From: Petrimonas sulfuriphila
GTDB taxonomy: Bacteria; Bacteroidota; Bacteroidia; Bacteroidales; Dysgonomonadaceae
Assembly (NCBI GenBank): GCA_038561985.1
Contig: CP073276.1
Coordinates: 3,658,001 to 3,722,000, forward strand
Direction: 5' to 3'
DNA: 64,000 nucleotides
In this document: positions 30,091-40,780 of the stretch, in pieces
Position numbering within the stretch: the stretch's first letter is position 1
Layout of the letters: each line of letters starts with the position of its first letter
Notes under the pieces: model-generated
Databases searched by the model: none
The model's input: only the letters and a program-made list of their open reading frames with translations
What the model was told of the DNA's origin: nothing
Made by a program: the position numbers and the translations under genes

Positions 30091-33000
30091 TTAAAATTGA
30101 ATTTGTGCTCCGAAAGAATAAACCCTCTGGATGGGGTACGCAGTACCCAGGCCTACACTTCCCTGATTGGCGTCCGGATCCTTCATCAACCCTTCAGGAT
30201 CGAGGCTGAAATGCAGTTTTGTATATTCCCAGAGATTTTGCCCGGAAACAAAGAATCTCAGGCTGTTCAGTTTGATTTTCTTCACTAGATCATGGGGTAA
30301 GGAATAGCCGAATGAAAAGTTTTTCAACCGTATATAGGCGGCATTTTGCATGTACTTGGTTTGAGGTTGCCCCAGGTCATTCCCCCCTAATGCAATATAT
30401 CCCTGCGGTTTGGGAAAGTATGCATTCGGGTTTTCAGGTGTCCATCTATTTTCTATCACATGCTTTGTCATCACCTGATATTTCCGGTTATAAGGCCCCC
30501 AGAAATTAACGGCTTCGGCGCCGGGATAAATGTCCCTTTTCCCAACGCCATTAAAAAACACATTCATGTCGAACCCTTTCCAGGCACCATTAAGCGTTAA
30601 TCCAAACTGATAACGGGGAGTCTCATTCCCGATAACCCTATAATCTCCAGGATTATCCAATGTCCTGTCTCCCCAACTAATGACACCGTCGTTGTTCTTA
30701 TCTTCAAACTTTATCGTTCCCGCACTGGCATAGACCCTGCTGGTTGAGCTCGACGACAAGACCGCACTCTTTTTGGCCTCTTCATCCGTAAGAAAATACC
30801 CCAACGTAGTCAAGCCCCAGATTTCTCCAATAGTTTGTCCCACGTAATAATCTGCCAAATAATTTGTCGGATTATAATAATCCGTTATTTGGGACATGTA
30901 GTCCGACACGTTAAAATACACGCCGTACATAAACCTGTCATCCAGCAGAGTAAAAGAATCGTTCCAATTGACATTCAACTCCCATCCTTTCGTTCTTAAA
31001 GATGCAATGTTTTCTTTAGGGACACTTGCTCCGAAAACAGATGGTAATGACCTGTAGTTGGCAAGCATATCTTTGGTGTCTCTCCTGAAAACATCCAATG
31101 TCGTATTGAATTTACTGTTGAACAAAGAAAAATCCAGGCCTAAATTGAACGACTCGACCGTTTCCCAGGTAAAGTTGTCAGACTTCGGGGCAGGAGCAGA
31201 CGTCAGGTTAACGAGGTTTCCGTCCAACGAAAAACCGGATTGGCTTACACTCATAATAGGAATATAGTCATAAGAGCCTATATTCGCATTCCCCAATGAG
31301 CCGTACGAAAACCGCAATTTCAGATTAGGTACAACTGTCTTTAAAGGCTCGAAGAACGCTTCCTCGGATATTCGCCATGCAGCCGATGAAGAAAGATAGC
31401 CGTGTCCCCGCTTTTGTTTTTCAAATCTCGATGACAAGAAATAACTGGTATTAAATTCCACGAGATACCTGCTTTTCCAATTGTAGTTTAAGCGGGAAAA
31501 GATACTGCGTGACGAATTCCGATTGTCGTCATCCCGCGTGTTTGAAGCGCCCGTTGCCAGGTTGAGAGAATGTTGGTCTACAGGAAGTGGATACAGTTTT
31601 TCAGCATAAGAATACAAATAGTCATAATGTTCCTGATTATACCCTCCCATGACCTTTATGTCATGGTCATTGATCAGTTTACTATACGTACCGTAGGCGT
31701 TAATGTTGGTCAATACGCTTTTCCAGTTACTCCGGTATATTTTGGCCGGCCCGGCATCCGAATAATAATCCAAGACTATGTTTCTGTTGTTGAAAGAATT
31801 TGACAAGTACGGCCCAACATTATCCCACCACCTTAGGTAGTCTGTATTTTCATTTTGGTATGTCCCGTCTATTCGTATTTCCAAATCCTTGTTCAACAAA
31901 GAAATATCCACTCCCAATGTGGTTTTCACATCATGCACATCTTTCTCAATACCCGATTGTTTTTCGAGAAATCTCCTGTAGAACCCGATATCGGTAGGCA
32001 CCATTTTCCCATCGATATCTACATATTCAGGCATCATCGCGTTTGAATTCTCAATAAACCTGTATACATTGGAGGTAAAGCCATATAAATACTGGTTGGG
32101 ATGCTCCTCATCCCTTTTAACCATTGTCGTATTATTAAACAAGGAAACATTCTTGTTGAGGTTGTACCTCAAATTAGACAACAAAGTGTATCTTTTAATT
32201 TTCTCGGGTTTGAACTTAATATTCCCCTCTTCGTAATTGTAATCTCCCGCCAGGTAATATTGAAAAGAGTCGTTGGCTCCGCTGACACTGATCCGATGGT
32301 TTTGTTGAGGAGTATATTTGCGCAACCACTCTTTATAATAGTTATATACTTTTCCACCCAACAGCAAAGTCGATCGTCCGCCGATTATTTCTAATTTTGC
32401 CTGTGGAAGGGTCGGGTCCTTTTCATACAAGTAGGGATACTCCACCTGGGCATCGGTAAAATACGATTGCCCTATGTACTTATTGAATTCATTTTGATTT
32501 ATATCGATATAATCTACCGGATTATCGTATATTTCAGGGACAATGGTAGCTTTGCTGAATCCGAAGTAATTGTTGTATTCCACCTTGGATTTTCCCTTTT
32601 TTCCTGTTTTTGTGGTGATAAGGATAACCCCAAACGATGCACGTGCGCCATAGATAGTTGCCGAAGCGGCATCTTTCAAAATAGATATATCTTCAATATC
32701 ATTCGGCGATAAATTATTCAGACTATTGCTCGACTGAGGAACCCCGTCAATAACAATTAAAGGGTCGCCTCCATTTATGGAGGTAGTTCCCCGTATATTA
32801 AAAGACGAGAATCTTCCCGGTTTCCCGTCGGCAGTAGACACATAAACACCCGGCAGCTGGCCTTGCAAAGCCTCCCCCATCGTGTTTACATGAAGAGACG
32901 CCAATCGGCTTTCGGACATATTGTCCACAGCTCCTGTCAAATTCACTTTTTTCTGTGTTCCATAACCAACCACTACAACCTCATCCAATAGCTCTGCATC

Positions 33001-33303
33001 TTCGTGCATAACCACATTCATTGCGGAAGCACCGTCCCAGACAACTTCCTGCGCTGAAAAACCGATGTACGTAAAGACTATCGCCGCGTTTGCGGGAACG
33101 TTGATCGAGAAGTTCCCATCCACGTCCGTCACCGTTCCGTTTGTGGTACCTTTTTGAATCACATTCACCCCTATGAGCGGGGTGCCGGTAATGTCTTTCA
33201 CGGTCCCCCTCAGGGTACTGTTTTGCGCAACTGCTCCTGCTGAAAGAGCCCAAAATAACACAATCAAGCTTATAAACACACTTGACAATTTACTTCTAAC
33301 CAT
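30091..33303 (-). CDS. SusC/RagA-type TonB-dependent transporter (pair 1)
   Basis: 1,070 residues. A signal peptide (about 1-26, ending AVAQ) is followed by a carboxypeptidase-like regulatory domain (LRGTVKDITGTPLIGVNVIQ, about 30-115), the TonB box region (LDEVVVVGYGTQKK), a plug domain, and a C-terminal beta-barrel ending with aromatic Phe (VYSFGAQIQF). It imports oligosaccharides across the outer membrane using TonB energy, paired with the SusD just downstream. No N-terminal STN domain is seen, so it is not of the sigma-regulator signalling type. It has its own leader of about 130 bases after an upstream terminator. Confidence 0.94.
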   Translation of the reverse strand: MVRSKLSSVFISLIVLFWALSAGAVAQNSTLRGTVKDITGTPLIGVNVIQKGTTNGTVTDVDGNFSINVPANAAIVFTYIGFSAQEVVWDGASAMNVVMHEDAELLDEVVVVGYGTQKKVNLTGAVDNMSESRLASLHVNTMGEALQGQLPGVYVSTADGKPGRFSSFNIRGTTSINGGDPLIVIDGVPQSSNSLNNLSPNDIEDISILKDAASATIYGARASFGVILITTKTGKKGKSKVEYNNYFGFSKATIVPEIYDNPVDYIDINQNEFNKYIGQSYFTDAQVEYPYLYEKDPTLPQAKLEIIGGRSTLLLGGKVYNYYKEWLRKYTPQQNHRISVSGANDSFQYYLAGDYNYEEGNIKFKPEKIKRYTLLSNLRYNLNKNVSLFNNTTMVKRDEEHPNQYLYGFTSNVYRFIENSNAMMPEYVDIDGKMVPTDIGFYRRFLEKQSGIEKDVHDVKTTLGVDISLLNKDLEIRIDGTYQNENTDYLRWWDNVGPYLSNSFNNRNIVLDYYSDAGPAKIYRSNWKSVLTNINAYGTYSKLINDHDIKVMGGYNQEHYDYLYSYAEKLYPLPVDQHSLNLATGASNTRDDDNRNSSRSIFSRLNYNWKSRYLVEFNTSYFLSSRFEKQKRGHGYLSSSAAWRISEEAFFEPLKTVVPNLKLRFSYGSLGNANIGSYDYIPIMSVSQSGFSLDGNLVNLTSAPAPKSDNFTWETVESFNLGLDFSLFNSKFNTTLDVFRRDTKDMLANYRSLPSVFGASVPKENIASLRTKGWELNVNWNDSFTLLDDRFMYGVYFNVSDYMSQITDYYNPTNYLADYYVGQTIGEIWGLTTLGYFLTDEEAKKSAVLSSSSTSRVYASAGTIKFEDKNNDGVISWGDRTLDNPGDYRVIGNETPRYQFGLTLNGAWKGFDMNVFFNGVGKRDIYPGAEAVNFWGPYNRKYQVMTKHVIENRWTPENPNAYFPKPQGYIALGGNDLGQPQTKYMQNAAYIRLKNFSFGYSLPHDLVKKIKLNSLRFFVSGQNLWEYTKLHFSLDPEGLMKDPDANQGSVGLGTAYPIQRVYSFGAQIQF

Positions 33304-33435
33304 AATTTTTTTTGTTAATCAAATTAAAATTTCCAATCGAGACGCAAAGAAAAATTATACATGTTAAGAAGCGGTTACTTTTTAACGAAGAATTTGTTAC
33401 TTAACATTTGAGAATTGAACACAACCCAATAAAAA

Positions 33436-33468
33436 CCCCTCAAGACAGTTTTGAACCGCCTTGAGGGG
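33436..33468 (-). terminator. Terminator after the DUF4091 gene
   Basis: On the minus strand CTTGAGGGG / CCCCTCAAG (9-bp stem) is followed by TTTTTA. It separates the upstream Sus operon (pair 2 plus DUF4091) from pair 1. Confidence 0.75.
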
Positions 33469-33508
33469 CAAACATTTACCGGTTTCATTGCCGGTGATAT
33501 CGAGGAGT

Positions 33509-35248
33509 TTATTCAGACAACAGTTCCATCAACCTCCTCCTGTGCTCTCTGAACGCAGTTATGTTGTTATCATATCTATCAAAACTGTAAATCACTTTAT
33601 CAATGATATCGCGGGCCGCTTCTGGATCTTTCTTTTCGAGCATCTTGAAAAGTTCATAATCCACAATTCCATCACGCATAGCTTCAAACCGGATTGAACT
33701 AAGAAGTTTATCACCTTGTGGATAAATTATCCAGGAGTCGCCTCCCGGTAAAATATTTCCTCCTTCATAATTAATTGAAGTTTGTTCATCCCAGGGATCC
33801 GTTCGCCAATGATTGAGCCCCCAATGCAAATAACCGGGTATGTTATACTTGAAGTTTAACCAATGTATATACCGGGTTTTAAGTAAAGGCAACTCAATAA
33901 ACCGATTGGCGTATTCTCCCTTGGGAGACAGGCATGTATAAAACCATGCTTCTTTCCCTTCACTATTTTTATTGATGTTATTGTAAAAATAATAATCCTT
34001 GTTCATGAAATCCAGTTGAGGCACGTATATGTCCACAATATCCTCCAGATCTTTGCTATGTGTAGCTTCAATAATTTTAATCTCCGGGTACACTTGCTTG
34101 ACAAACCGTGCAATTTCCACATAACTTTGTACGTTAGTAGGTGTAGGTTCGTCGGCAATATATTGTAAATAATTACCCTCCCACCCTTTTTCCTTCAGGT
34201 GATGTTTAAGAGAAGTGAAAAAATCAACGTAAAACTGCTGAGCTCGCTCATTGGATAATGGCAGTTTTTCAAACCTATTTTCTGCGTTTCTATCCACTGA
34301 AGGCACCCTCACCACAAACTGTGAATCCCAATTACTTTCTCTTGTCCCAATGTGCCCTCCTTCTAACCTGCCAATAACCCCTTCCTGTATGAAAATTTCT
34401 ACCACCTTGTCGAATCGGCTGAAATCTACTTGCCACTTCCCATTTATGAATGCAAAATCAGATAAATCCAGTGGGGAAATTCTGGCCGAGTTCTGTCTGT
34501 ATTCCGCCATCATTTTTGCCAGTTTCCGGATGTACTCCCAATGTTGTGGAGAAAAAGATTCAAAATCTTCACCCCGGTTCATCCATTTAAGTTGAGCCGC
34601 ATCTATTGTGAACCAATTTGTTACCCATAAACTGGTTTTATCAATTGTTACAGGATAAACCCTGACAGAATAGTCCTTTTCGATATGAAATTCTTTGTTT
34701 TCAATATTCCCATTAATTATCACCTTGCCACTATACAGTCCGGGGCTAGCATCCGAGGGGATGGGTATAGTGATCCAAATTGGCTGTGAATTACCAAATT
34801 TCACATCAATCTCATCCTCTTCCAATAACGGATCGGGAAAATAACCTGAAGGTGAATTGATTCTGTCCCGGGAATAATCCCAGATACTTCGCCCAACTTT
34901 AACAAAACCAACAAATCTTACTTTCGATGCGGGGAGCAGTTTGTCTTTATTTGATGCTTGGGTAACCGTTACCCTTAAGTTGTTTATTGTATAGGGTGAG
35001 CGAACAACAAACTGGAGACTGGCATGCTCGCCCCGTACCACTTCACTAATTGCTTCTTGTGAACCCGGGAAAAAACTGCTTTCTGCAAGAACTTTCTCCA
35101 TAGGGTCAACATATTCAAATTGAATCTCTTTCCTGTCGCAACTGAAACCAGAGAAACAAATCACAGATAGTAAAATGATTGCATTTAAAAAAGTTTTTTT
35201 TACTGAATCAGACAGGTGAAATGTATTATTTTTCAACGTCATTCTCAT
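33509..35248 (-). CDS. DUF4091 (GH123-like) glycoside hydrolase
   Basis: 579 residues. A membrane segment or lipobox-type signal is present (SVICFSGFSCDRK). A beta-sandwich N-terminal domain (about 45-200) is followed by a TIM-barrel domain. The pair Asp366-Glu367 in QYIADEPTPTN fits the Asp-Glu pair used by GH123 enzymes in substrate-assisted catalysis on N-acetylhexosamines. A C-terminal DUF4091 part has SSIRFEAMRDGIVDYELF. The actual substrate is uncertain. The gene follows SusD of pair 2 by about 34 bases in the same direction, indicating a shared glycan target. Confidence 0.83.
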   Translation of the reverse strand: MRMTLKNNTFHLSDSVKKTFLNAIILLSVICFSGFSCDRKEIQFEYVDPMEKVLAESSFFPGSQEAISEVVRGEHASLQFVVRSPYTINNLRVTVTQASNKDKLLPASKVRFVGFVKVGRSIWDYSRDRINSPSGYFPDPLLEEDEIDVKFGNSQPIWITIPIPSDASPGLYSGKVIINGNIENKEFHIEKDYSVRVYPVTIDKTSLWVTNWFTIDAAQLKWMNRGEDFESFSPQHWEYIRKLAKMMAEYRQNSARISPLDLSDFAFINGKWQVDFSRFDKVVEIFIQEGVIGRLEGGHIGTRESNWDSQFVVRVPSVDRNAENRFEKLPLSNERAQQFYVDFFTSLKHHLKEKGWEGNYLQYIADEPTPTNVQSYVEIARFVKQVYPEIKIIEATHSKDLEDIVDIYVPQLDFMNKDYYFYNNINKNSEGKEAWFYTCLSPKGEYANRFIELPLLKTRYIHWLNFKYNIPGYLHWGLNHWRTDPWDEQTSINYEGGNILPGGDSWIIYPQGDKLLSSIRFEAMRDGIVDYELFKMLEKKDPEAARDIIDKVIYSFDRYDNNITAFREHRRRLMELLSE

Positions 35249-35282
35249 AGATTTTTTAATAAATTAGACAAAACCTTATCAC

Positions 35283-37058
35283 TCACTCCCAACCCGGGTT
35301 TTGCGTCAACTCACCGTTCAGTGATATTTGGGCAGGAGGAACCGGATATAAATAATCCCTGTCGGGTTTGAATCCGAACCCGTTTGGCAGGTTTTTCTGA
35401 TACGGATCAAGGTAGCCGTCTTCATTCACAAAAACATCTTTTCCGGGAATTAACAAAGGGCCTCCATCTACATAGTTATCCTCACTATCCTGAACTCCCG
35501 TCCAGAAGTCCTTGTCGAACCAGTATCCAAGAGGACGTATGCCAACAATCAAATGATGTGCTCTCCATCTTAATAGATCATCACCTCTATATCCTTCACA
35601 AGCCAATTCAATTCTCCTTTCCCTACGCACCTCGTTAATAATGGGTGAAAGTTCCGGAAATTGCCAGTCAGGATCGTTCGCTATGGAGTGTAAGTTTAAA
35701 GACGGCATACCTGCCCTTGAACGGATTTTGTTTATTGTCAAATCCATATCGTCTTGTGTTATAGTCCCGAGCTCCGCTTTTGCTTCAGCATAATTTAAAA
35801 GTGCCTCTGCATAGCGAAAGATAGGCATGGATGTTTCCGATGCATTCGGATCCGGTTGTCCTCTTGATTCGGTGTCAAGCCCCTTTTTCAACATGTAACC
35901 GGTAGTATTTCCTCCCTCTCCGCCCTGATCTATATAAGGCCGGGTAAATTCATATCCGGGTACTGGAACTCCGTTTTGGGTTCTTCTGGGTTCTCCTTCT
36001 TTCCAATAAATCATTTGTCTTAATCGTGGATCTCTATTCTCCACTACCATTTCCAATGACTTGTCACCCCTATATAACGGGCTTAAAGATATCGGTTTTC
36101 CGTCCTCGCACAGGTAGCTCTCTATTAGCGATTTAGTCAATCCCGTTCCGGCACCGCTCGTTGTATATCGTTGAAGATTATGTACTGTGCTCAGCGAAAT
36201 ACTATAATCCCTTGTGAGCAAAACCTCACCTATACCGCTTAGGTCATCACGGTTAAACAATGAAGCATAATCAACTTCGGGATGGCCGGTGGAGTATAGT
36301 TCTATGGTATTCATGTCCATCAGCTGCTTCGCCGCTGCGGCAGCGATTTCCAAATATTCCTGTCCATTACCACCCTTCACTCCAAAGACAGTTTCCTGAT
36401 GATACTTCTCCCATGTTCCTTCATAAAGAGCCACTCGCGATTTATATAAAAGAGCGGACTCCTTATTGATGCGATTACGTGTTGATGCTGCTTTAGGAGG
36501 TAGTTTTTCTATTGCCTGGGAGAGGTCATCCAGAATGTAGTCGATAACCTCTTTACGGGGGGTACGTGCTGCAAAAAGTTCTTCTGAATCAGGGGTCAGC
36601 ACTTGCGAAACATACGGAACATCCCCATACTGTCTTACTAGATTAAAGTATGCAAATGCTCTGAAGAAATATGCCTCACCCACATATGGAGCTATTTCAG
36701 ACTCGGAAACGCTCATCTCTTTGTATTTACTCAACATGATATTGATGCTCCTGATTCGTGAATAATTCCAACTTCCGTTATTTGTCGTAATCGTGTTGGT
36801 TCCGGCTAAACGATTATCATAAAAGCGGCTTGCCATATTGTCACTGTTGTTATCATCCCACAGATATCCTCCTCCCCAGCTGGGAAATTGAGGTAACATC
36901 GTATAAAATTGATTAACGTATAGCTGCAGGTCCGATGCAGACTTCCAATAATCAACATCTGTAATGGAGTCAAGCGGTGTTTTATTCAAGTAATCATCCA
37001 AATCACAACTTGTGAGAACCGTAAAGGAGAATACTATTAAATATATAATTTTTTTCAT
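35283..37058 (-). CDS. SusD/RagB-type outer-membrane glycan-binding lipoprotein (pair 2)
   Basis: 591 residues. The lipobox is in FTVLTSCDLDD. The N-terminal motif (LNKTPLDSITDVDYW) and the C-terminal motif (INEVRRERRIELACEGYRGDDLLRW) are standard for SusD. The family binds oligosaccharide at the cell surface and forms a lid on SusC. It starts 20 bases downstream of the SusC of pair 2 and precedes the DUF4091 hydrolase. Intact and full length; sequence is clearly different from the SusD of pair 1, suggesting a different ligand. Confidence 0.93.
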   Translation of the reverse strand: MKKIIYLIVFSFTVLTSCDLDDYLNKTPLDSITDVDYWKSASDLQLYVNQFYTMLPQFPSWGGGYLWDDNNSDNMASRFYDNRLAGTNTITTNNGSWNYSRIRSINIMLSKYKEMSVSESEIAPYVGEAYFFRAFAYFNLVRQYGDVPYVSQVLTPDSEELFAARTPRKEVIDYILDDLSQAIEKLPPKAASTRNRINKESALLYKSRVALYEGTWEKYHQETVFGVKGGNGQEYLEIAAAAAKQLMDMNTIELYSTGHPEVDYASLFNRDDLSGIGEVLLTRDYSISLSTVHNLQRYTTSGAGTGLTKSLIESYLCEDGKPISLSPLYRGDKSLEMVVENRDPRLRQMIYWKEGEPRRTQNGVPVPGYEFTRPYIDQGGEGGNTTGYMLKKGLDTESRGQPDPNASETSMPIFRYAEALLNYAEAKAELGTITQDDMDLTINKIRSRAGMPSLNLHSIANDPDWQFPELSPIINEVRRERRIELACEGYRGDDLLRWRAHHLIVGIRPLGYWFDKDFWTGVQDSEDNYVDGGPLLIPGKDVFVNEDGYLDPYQKNLPNGFGFKPDRDYLYPVPPAQISLNGELTQNPGWE

Positions 37059-37078
37059 ACTTGTAATTCTTTTATATT

Positions 37079-40000
37079 TTATAAATCAACATTTAATCCA
37101 AACGAAAAAACTCTCCTCAGGGGATAAGCTTTCCCTGATCCGTAATCTCCTACAAATGCTGTTTCAGGATCAAATGATTTATGCATCTTGGTTAGTGTAA
37201 ACAAGTTTTCACCCGTCACAAAGAATCTGATTTTCTCAATTGGGAACTTTATCTTTTCTTCTACCGGAAGTGTATATCCAAATTGAAAACTCTTCAACCT
37301 GAAGTAAGCTGCATTTTGCAGAAAACGAGTCTGAGTCTGAGTGTTTTTTGAATGTTCATTCGTGCCTAAATAGGGCTTTGGATAATAAGCGTTCGGATTA
37401 TCCGGACTCCAGTAATCCAGATGTTGAACGAACACGCTACTTCCCCATATGCCTCCTGAAATTCCATAGAACATGTTACCGGACGGAGCCCCATCACGCT
37501 TGCCAACACCCTGGCAAAAAACACTTAAATCAAAATTCTTCCAGTCAAGTCCAAGATTAATGCCGTAGCTAAAACGCGGAGTTGAGTTCCCAATAATAGA
37601 CAGGTCGCCATGATCGTCTAACGTGTTGTTTCCGGGAGTAATTTTTCCATCCTTATTTAAATCTGCATATTCGATATCCCCCTCACCCCACCGTGAGAAG
37701 AAATATGTTTGATCGGGGCCCGCATCAGCTTCCTTCTGACTTTGATAGATACCCACAGAGGTGTATCCCCAGATCTCCCCTATTTTACGTCCTACATAAT
37801 AATCAGACAGTACCCCATTGTCATTCTTGTACCTGGTAATTGTTGTCTGGTTGTCTGAAAGATTAAAAGCTATGTTGTATCCTAAATCGCCAATTCTATC
37901 ACGCCATGCTATTTGCATTTCAAACCCTTTGGTCTGGAGGTCTGCATTATTTCTTTTTGGCGCAGATGCTCCTAAAGTTGCCGGTAAGCTTTCAGCCGGG
38001 CCAAACATGTTTTTTGTCTCCCTTACGAAATAATCATAAATCAAGCTCAACCTGTTATTCAAAAAGTAAGAGTCAAATCCAATATTTGCTGTCCGTACCG
38101 TTTCCCACGTCACATCAGGTGATATTAATCCGGCTGCACTAACGTATATGGGACGAGCGCCATTAATTATCCAGTTGAGGTTTTTATTTATACCCATTGT
38201 CGGCAGGTATAAATAATTTGCAACGTTTTGGTTACCCACCTCTCCCATAGAGCCTCGAATCTTTAAAAAGCTGACTTTAGATGCCAGGTTATCTTCCCAA
38301 AAATCATTGTTTGAGATTACGTAACCTGCCGAGAACGCGGGGAAAAACCCCCAGTTATATCCGGGTGCAAACCTGGAAGAACCATTGTATCTGCCTAAAA
38401 CTTCAAATAAGAACTTATCGTCGAAATTGTAGTTTATCCGGCCAAAGTAACTTAAAGTGCTCCAATGGCCTTTATAACCGGAGAGGTGAATTTGGCCCGT
38501 GGCTGTCCTTAAGGACGGGACTGATTCTGTAACCAGGTAATCATTTCTACCTTCAACGGATGTATGGTAATAATATTCATTCTGCATACCGCCCATAAAA
38601 GTAATTTTATGTTTTGCGATGTTTAAATCGAAATTCGAATAAATATTGTTGGTGTTATAAAAGTCACGCGAACCGTTTTCCACATAAAAATTGGGGAACG
38701 AAACTCCACTCCTGCTTTTTGTTACACCGTCTACCAGTGTTCTATAAACGGTTTTTTTATGGTTGGTCTGGTTATTGAAATTCTGGCGTATATTGGTTTC
38801 AAAGTTAATTTTCCAGTTTTTAAGGGGTTCAAGAATAACATTGACACTATTCAACAATTCATTTTGATTTCTTTTGTTCCTGCCGGCTTGTGATAACAAT
38901 ACATGATAACTTTCGTAATAGTTGCCGTTTGGGTCTTTTTCCGGCATATTCGACCAGGTTCTGGCAACTGAATGATAGTAATCTCCAATATCAGCGTAGT
39001 TATGAGGTGTATCTATATCGCGCCGTGTGTATCTGTTGTTGAATTGCAACGATAGCCAATTGCTGATTTTCGAATCAATATTCGCAACGAAATTATACCG
39101 TTGGAATTTCTCATCTCCAATTCTGTAAATTCCATCTTCATTATAGAAACCACCTGAGATGAAATAGTTAGCTTTTTGACTTCCTCCGCTTACGTTGATA
39201 TCATGTTTTTGCGTAAGTGCCCACGGTTTATAATAAACCTGATACCAGTTAGTGTTGCCAACAGCCTCGTAATAGCTGGTGAACTGTTCAGGGTTAGTCG
39301 GATTAACCGTCATGGCAGGATGCGTCCCGGGATGTTCGTGGTTCTCCCTGGCTTTTTGTAACGTTTCGCTTGTTATGGGAGAGGTTACCCCGGCATTGTG
39401 AAAAGCTGTATCCAATGTATACAACCACTCATAACCTGAAGCAGGTTGAGGAAGATTAACAGGGCCATTCATTCCGAAAGTAGAATTAAGCCGGACCGAT
39501 ATTTTTCCTGACGTATCCCTTCCCCTTTTCGTTTTTATGTTGAGTACTCCAAAAGCTGCCCTGGAACCAAAAATAGCTGTCGCGGTAGCATCTTTCATGA
39601 CAGCAATAGATTCAACGTCATTCGGGTTTATGTTTTCCAACTTAGACTCAACACCATCAACAATTACCAATGGATTGCTTCCTGATAGAGATCCAAAGCC
39701 ACGGATATTAATAGAGGGAATAGCGCCGGGCTCACCTCCTCGATTGGTAATGGAGACATTTACGTTAGCCAAAACTCCTTGTAATGCAGATGTCATGTTA
39801 GAGGTTATTCGGTTTTCCAGTTCCTCTCCTCTGACCTGGGCAATGGCACCTGTGAGGGTTTCTTTTTTCTGTACCCCATAGCCCACAACCACCACTTCAT
39901 CGAGCGTCTCCGCATCCTCTTGTAACACGATATTGAGGGTTGTTCTTCCGTTAACAGCAACACTTTGTGAAGCCATACCCACGTAAGATATTTCCAAAGT

Positions 40001-40222
40001 AGCGTTGGAAGGGACGTTTGAAAGAATAAAAGTGCCATCGATATCCGTAACTGTGCCTACGGATGTTCCTTTCACCTGCACCGTTACGCCTATCAACGGT
40101 TCTCCCGAAGTATCGGTTACCGTGCCTCTTACCGTTATGTTTTGGGCAAGCAGGCATAAGGAAAATGACCACATAAAGAGAAAAAATATCCCTTTCTTTA
40201 CACTTAAAAACATTTGTTTCAT
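37079..40222 (-). CDS. SusC/RagA-type TonB-dependent transporter (pair 2)
   Basis: 1,047 residues. The signal peptide (about 1-26, ending LLAQ) precedes the carboxypeptidase-like domain (VRGTVTDTSGEPLIGVTVQV), the TonB-box region (LDEVVVVGYGVQKKE), the plug and the barrel. The C-terminus is RRVFSFGLNVDL. It is first in the pair 2 operon, preceded by a long leader of about 420 bases. It imports glycan fragments with its SusD partner. No HTCS or anti-sigma regulator gene is found next to the locus. Confidence 0.94.
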   Translation of the reverse strand: MKQMFLSVKKGIFFLFMWSFSLCLLAQNITVRGTVTDTSGEPLIGVTVQVKGTSVGTVTDIDGTFILSNVPSNATLEISYVGMASQSVAVNGRTTLNIVLQEDAETLDEVVVVGYGVQKKETLTGAIAQVRGEELENRITSNMTSALQGVLANVNVSITNRGGEPGAIPSINIRGFGSLSGSNPLVIVDGVESKLENINPNDVESIAVMKDATATAIFGSRAAFGVLNIKTKRGRDTSGKISVRLNSTFGMNGPVNLPQPASGYEWLYTLDTAFHNAGVTSPITSETLQKARENHEHPGTHPAMTVNPTNPEQFTSYYEAVGNTNWYQVYYKPWALTQKHDINVSGGSQKANYFISGGFYNEDGIYRIGDEKFQRYNFVANIDSKISNWLSLQFNNRYTRRDIDTPHNYADIGDYYHSVARTWSNMPEKDPNGNYYESYHVLLSQAGRNKRNQNELLNSVNVILEPLKNWKINFETNIRQNFNNQTNHKKTVYRTLVDGVTKSRSGVSFPNFYVENGSRDFYNTNNIYSNFDLNIAKHKITFMGGMQNEYYYHTSVEGRNDYLVTESVPSLRTATGQIHLSGYKGHWSTLSYFGRINYNFDDKFLFEVLGRYNGSSRFAPGYNWGFFPAFSAGYVISNNDFWEDNLASKVSFLKIRGSMGEVGNQNVANYLYLPTMGINKNLNWIINGARPIYVSAAGLISPDVTWETVRTANIGFDSYFLNNRLSLIYDYFVRETKNMFGPAESLPATLGASAPKRNNADLQTKGFEMQIAWRDRIGDLGYNIAFNLSDNQTTITRYKNDNGVLSDYYVGRKIGEIWGYTSVGIYQSQKEADAGPDQTYFFSRWGEGDIEYADLNKDGKITPGNNTLDDHGDLSIIGNSTPRFSYGINLGLDWKNFDLSVFCQGVGKRDGAPSGNMFYGISGGIWGSSVFVQHLDYWSPDNPNAYYPKPYLGTNEHSKNTQTQTRFLQNAAYFRLKSFQFGYTLPVEEKIKFPIEKIRFFVTGENLFTLTKMHKSFDPETAFVGDYGSGKAYPLRRVFSFGLNVDL

Positions 40223-40659
40223 TCTTGAATTTTGTTTTAAATTAGTTATTAGATATTTAGTATCCCGTCAAGTCTTTATACGTCATGGTAAATTACATAC
40301 TGCAGGCCTACAACTTCATTTCTACAGGCAGATCAACAGCATGCGAAACCTGAACTAAACGGGTATTTCCGGCGAAAGCCGGTTGAAAGAGAAGAGAGTT
40401 TGCAGATAACTGAAACCCGGTGCGGTAACGGGCAATCGTAGTATGCGCGGGGATATAAAAAAAGAGGCGCGGACGATTGTCGTTATTCTTCTTTACAGGC
40501 TCCGCAAGGGCCTTAGTCAGAGAATATAACAATGTCCACGCCCTTATTTCTAAGGGCGCTTCCATTCCTTGGCCTCTGACTTTGAATTTTGCGGATTCGT
40601 TATAAAGGCCAAAAAAAGCGCTATATTATTTCGTACCGTGGTTTTACGGTACAAAGATA
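40223..40659 (-). promoter_or_regulatory. Promoter and long structured leader of the pair 2 Sus operon
   Basis: TATCTTTG on the minus strand (40659-40652) matches the TAnnTTTG box; a good upstream TTTG is absent. A 7-bp perfect palindrome, GTACCGT (40633-40639) with ACGGTAC (40646-40652), overlaps the start region and could be an operator. The roughly 420-base leader contains an 8-bp hairpin CGCCCTTA/TAAGGGCG (40539-40558). I found no convincing gene in it. Confidence 0.5.
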
Positions 40660-40780
40660 ATAATTCATTTTAAATTCTGTTATGGATCCATGGTTCTTAG
40701 TTTTTTAAAATTTAACAATTGTTGATTCATGGCTCAAAGAAAACGAAATTTAACCAAACATATGCTAAGAAGTCCATTGT

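Noticed and set aside
30312-40038. Many plus-strand open frames inside the Sus genes
   Set aside because: They are shadows of the minus-strand susC, susD and DUF4091 genes, without family motifs.
40308-40565. 85-codon gene in the susC leader
   Set aside because: No family resemblance or ribosome-binding context; it spans leader hairpins.
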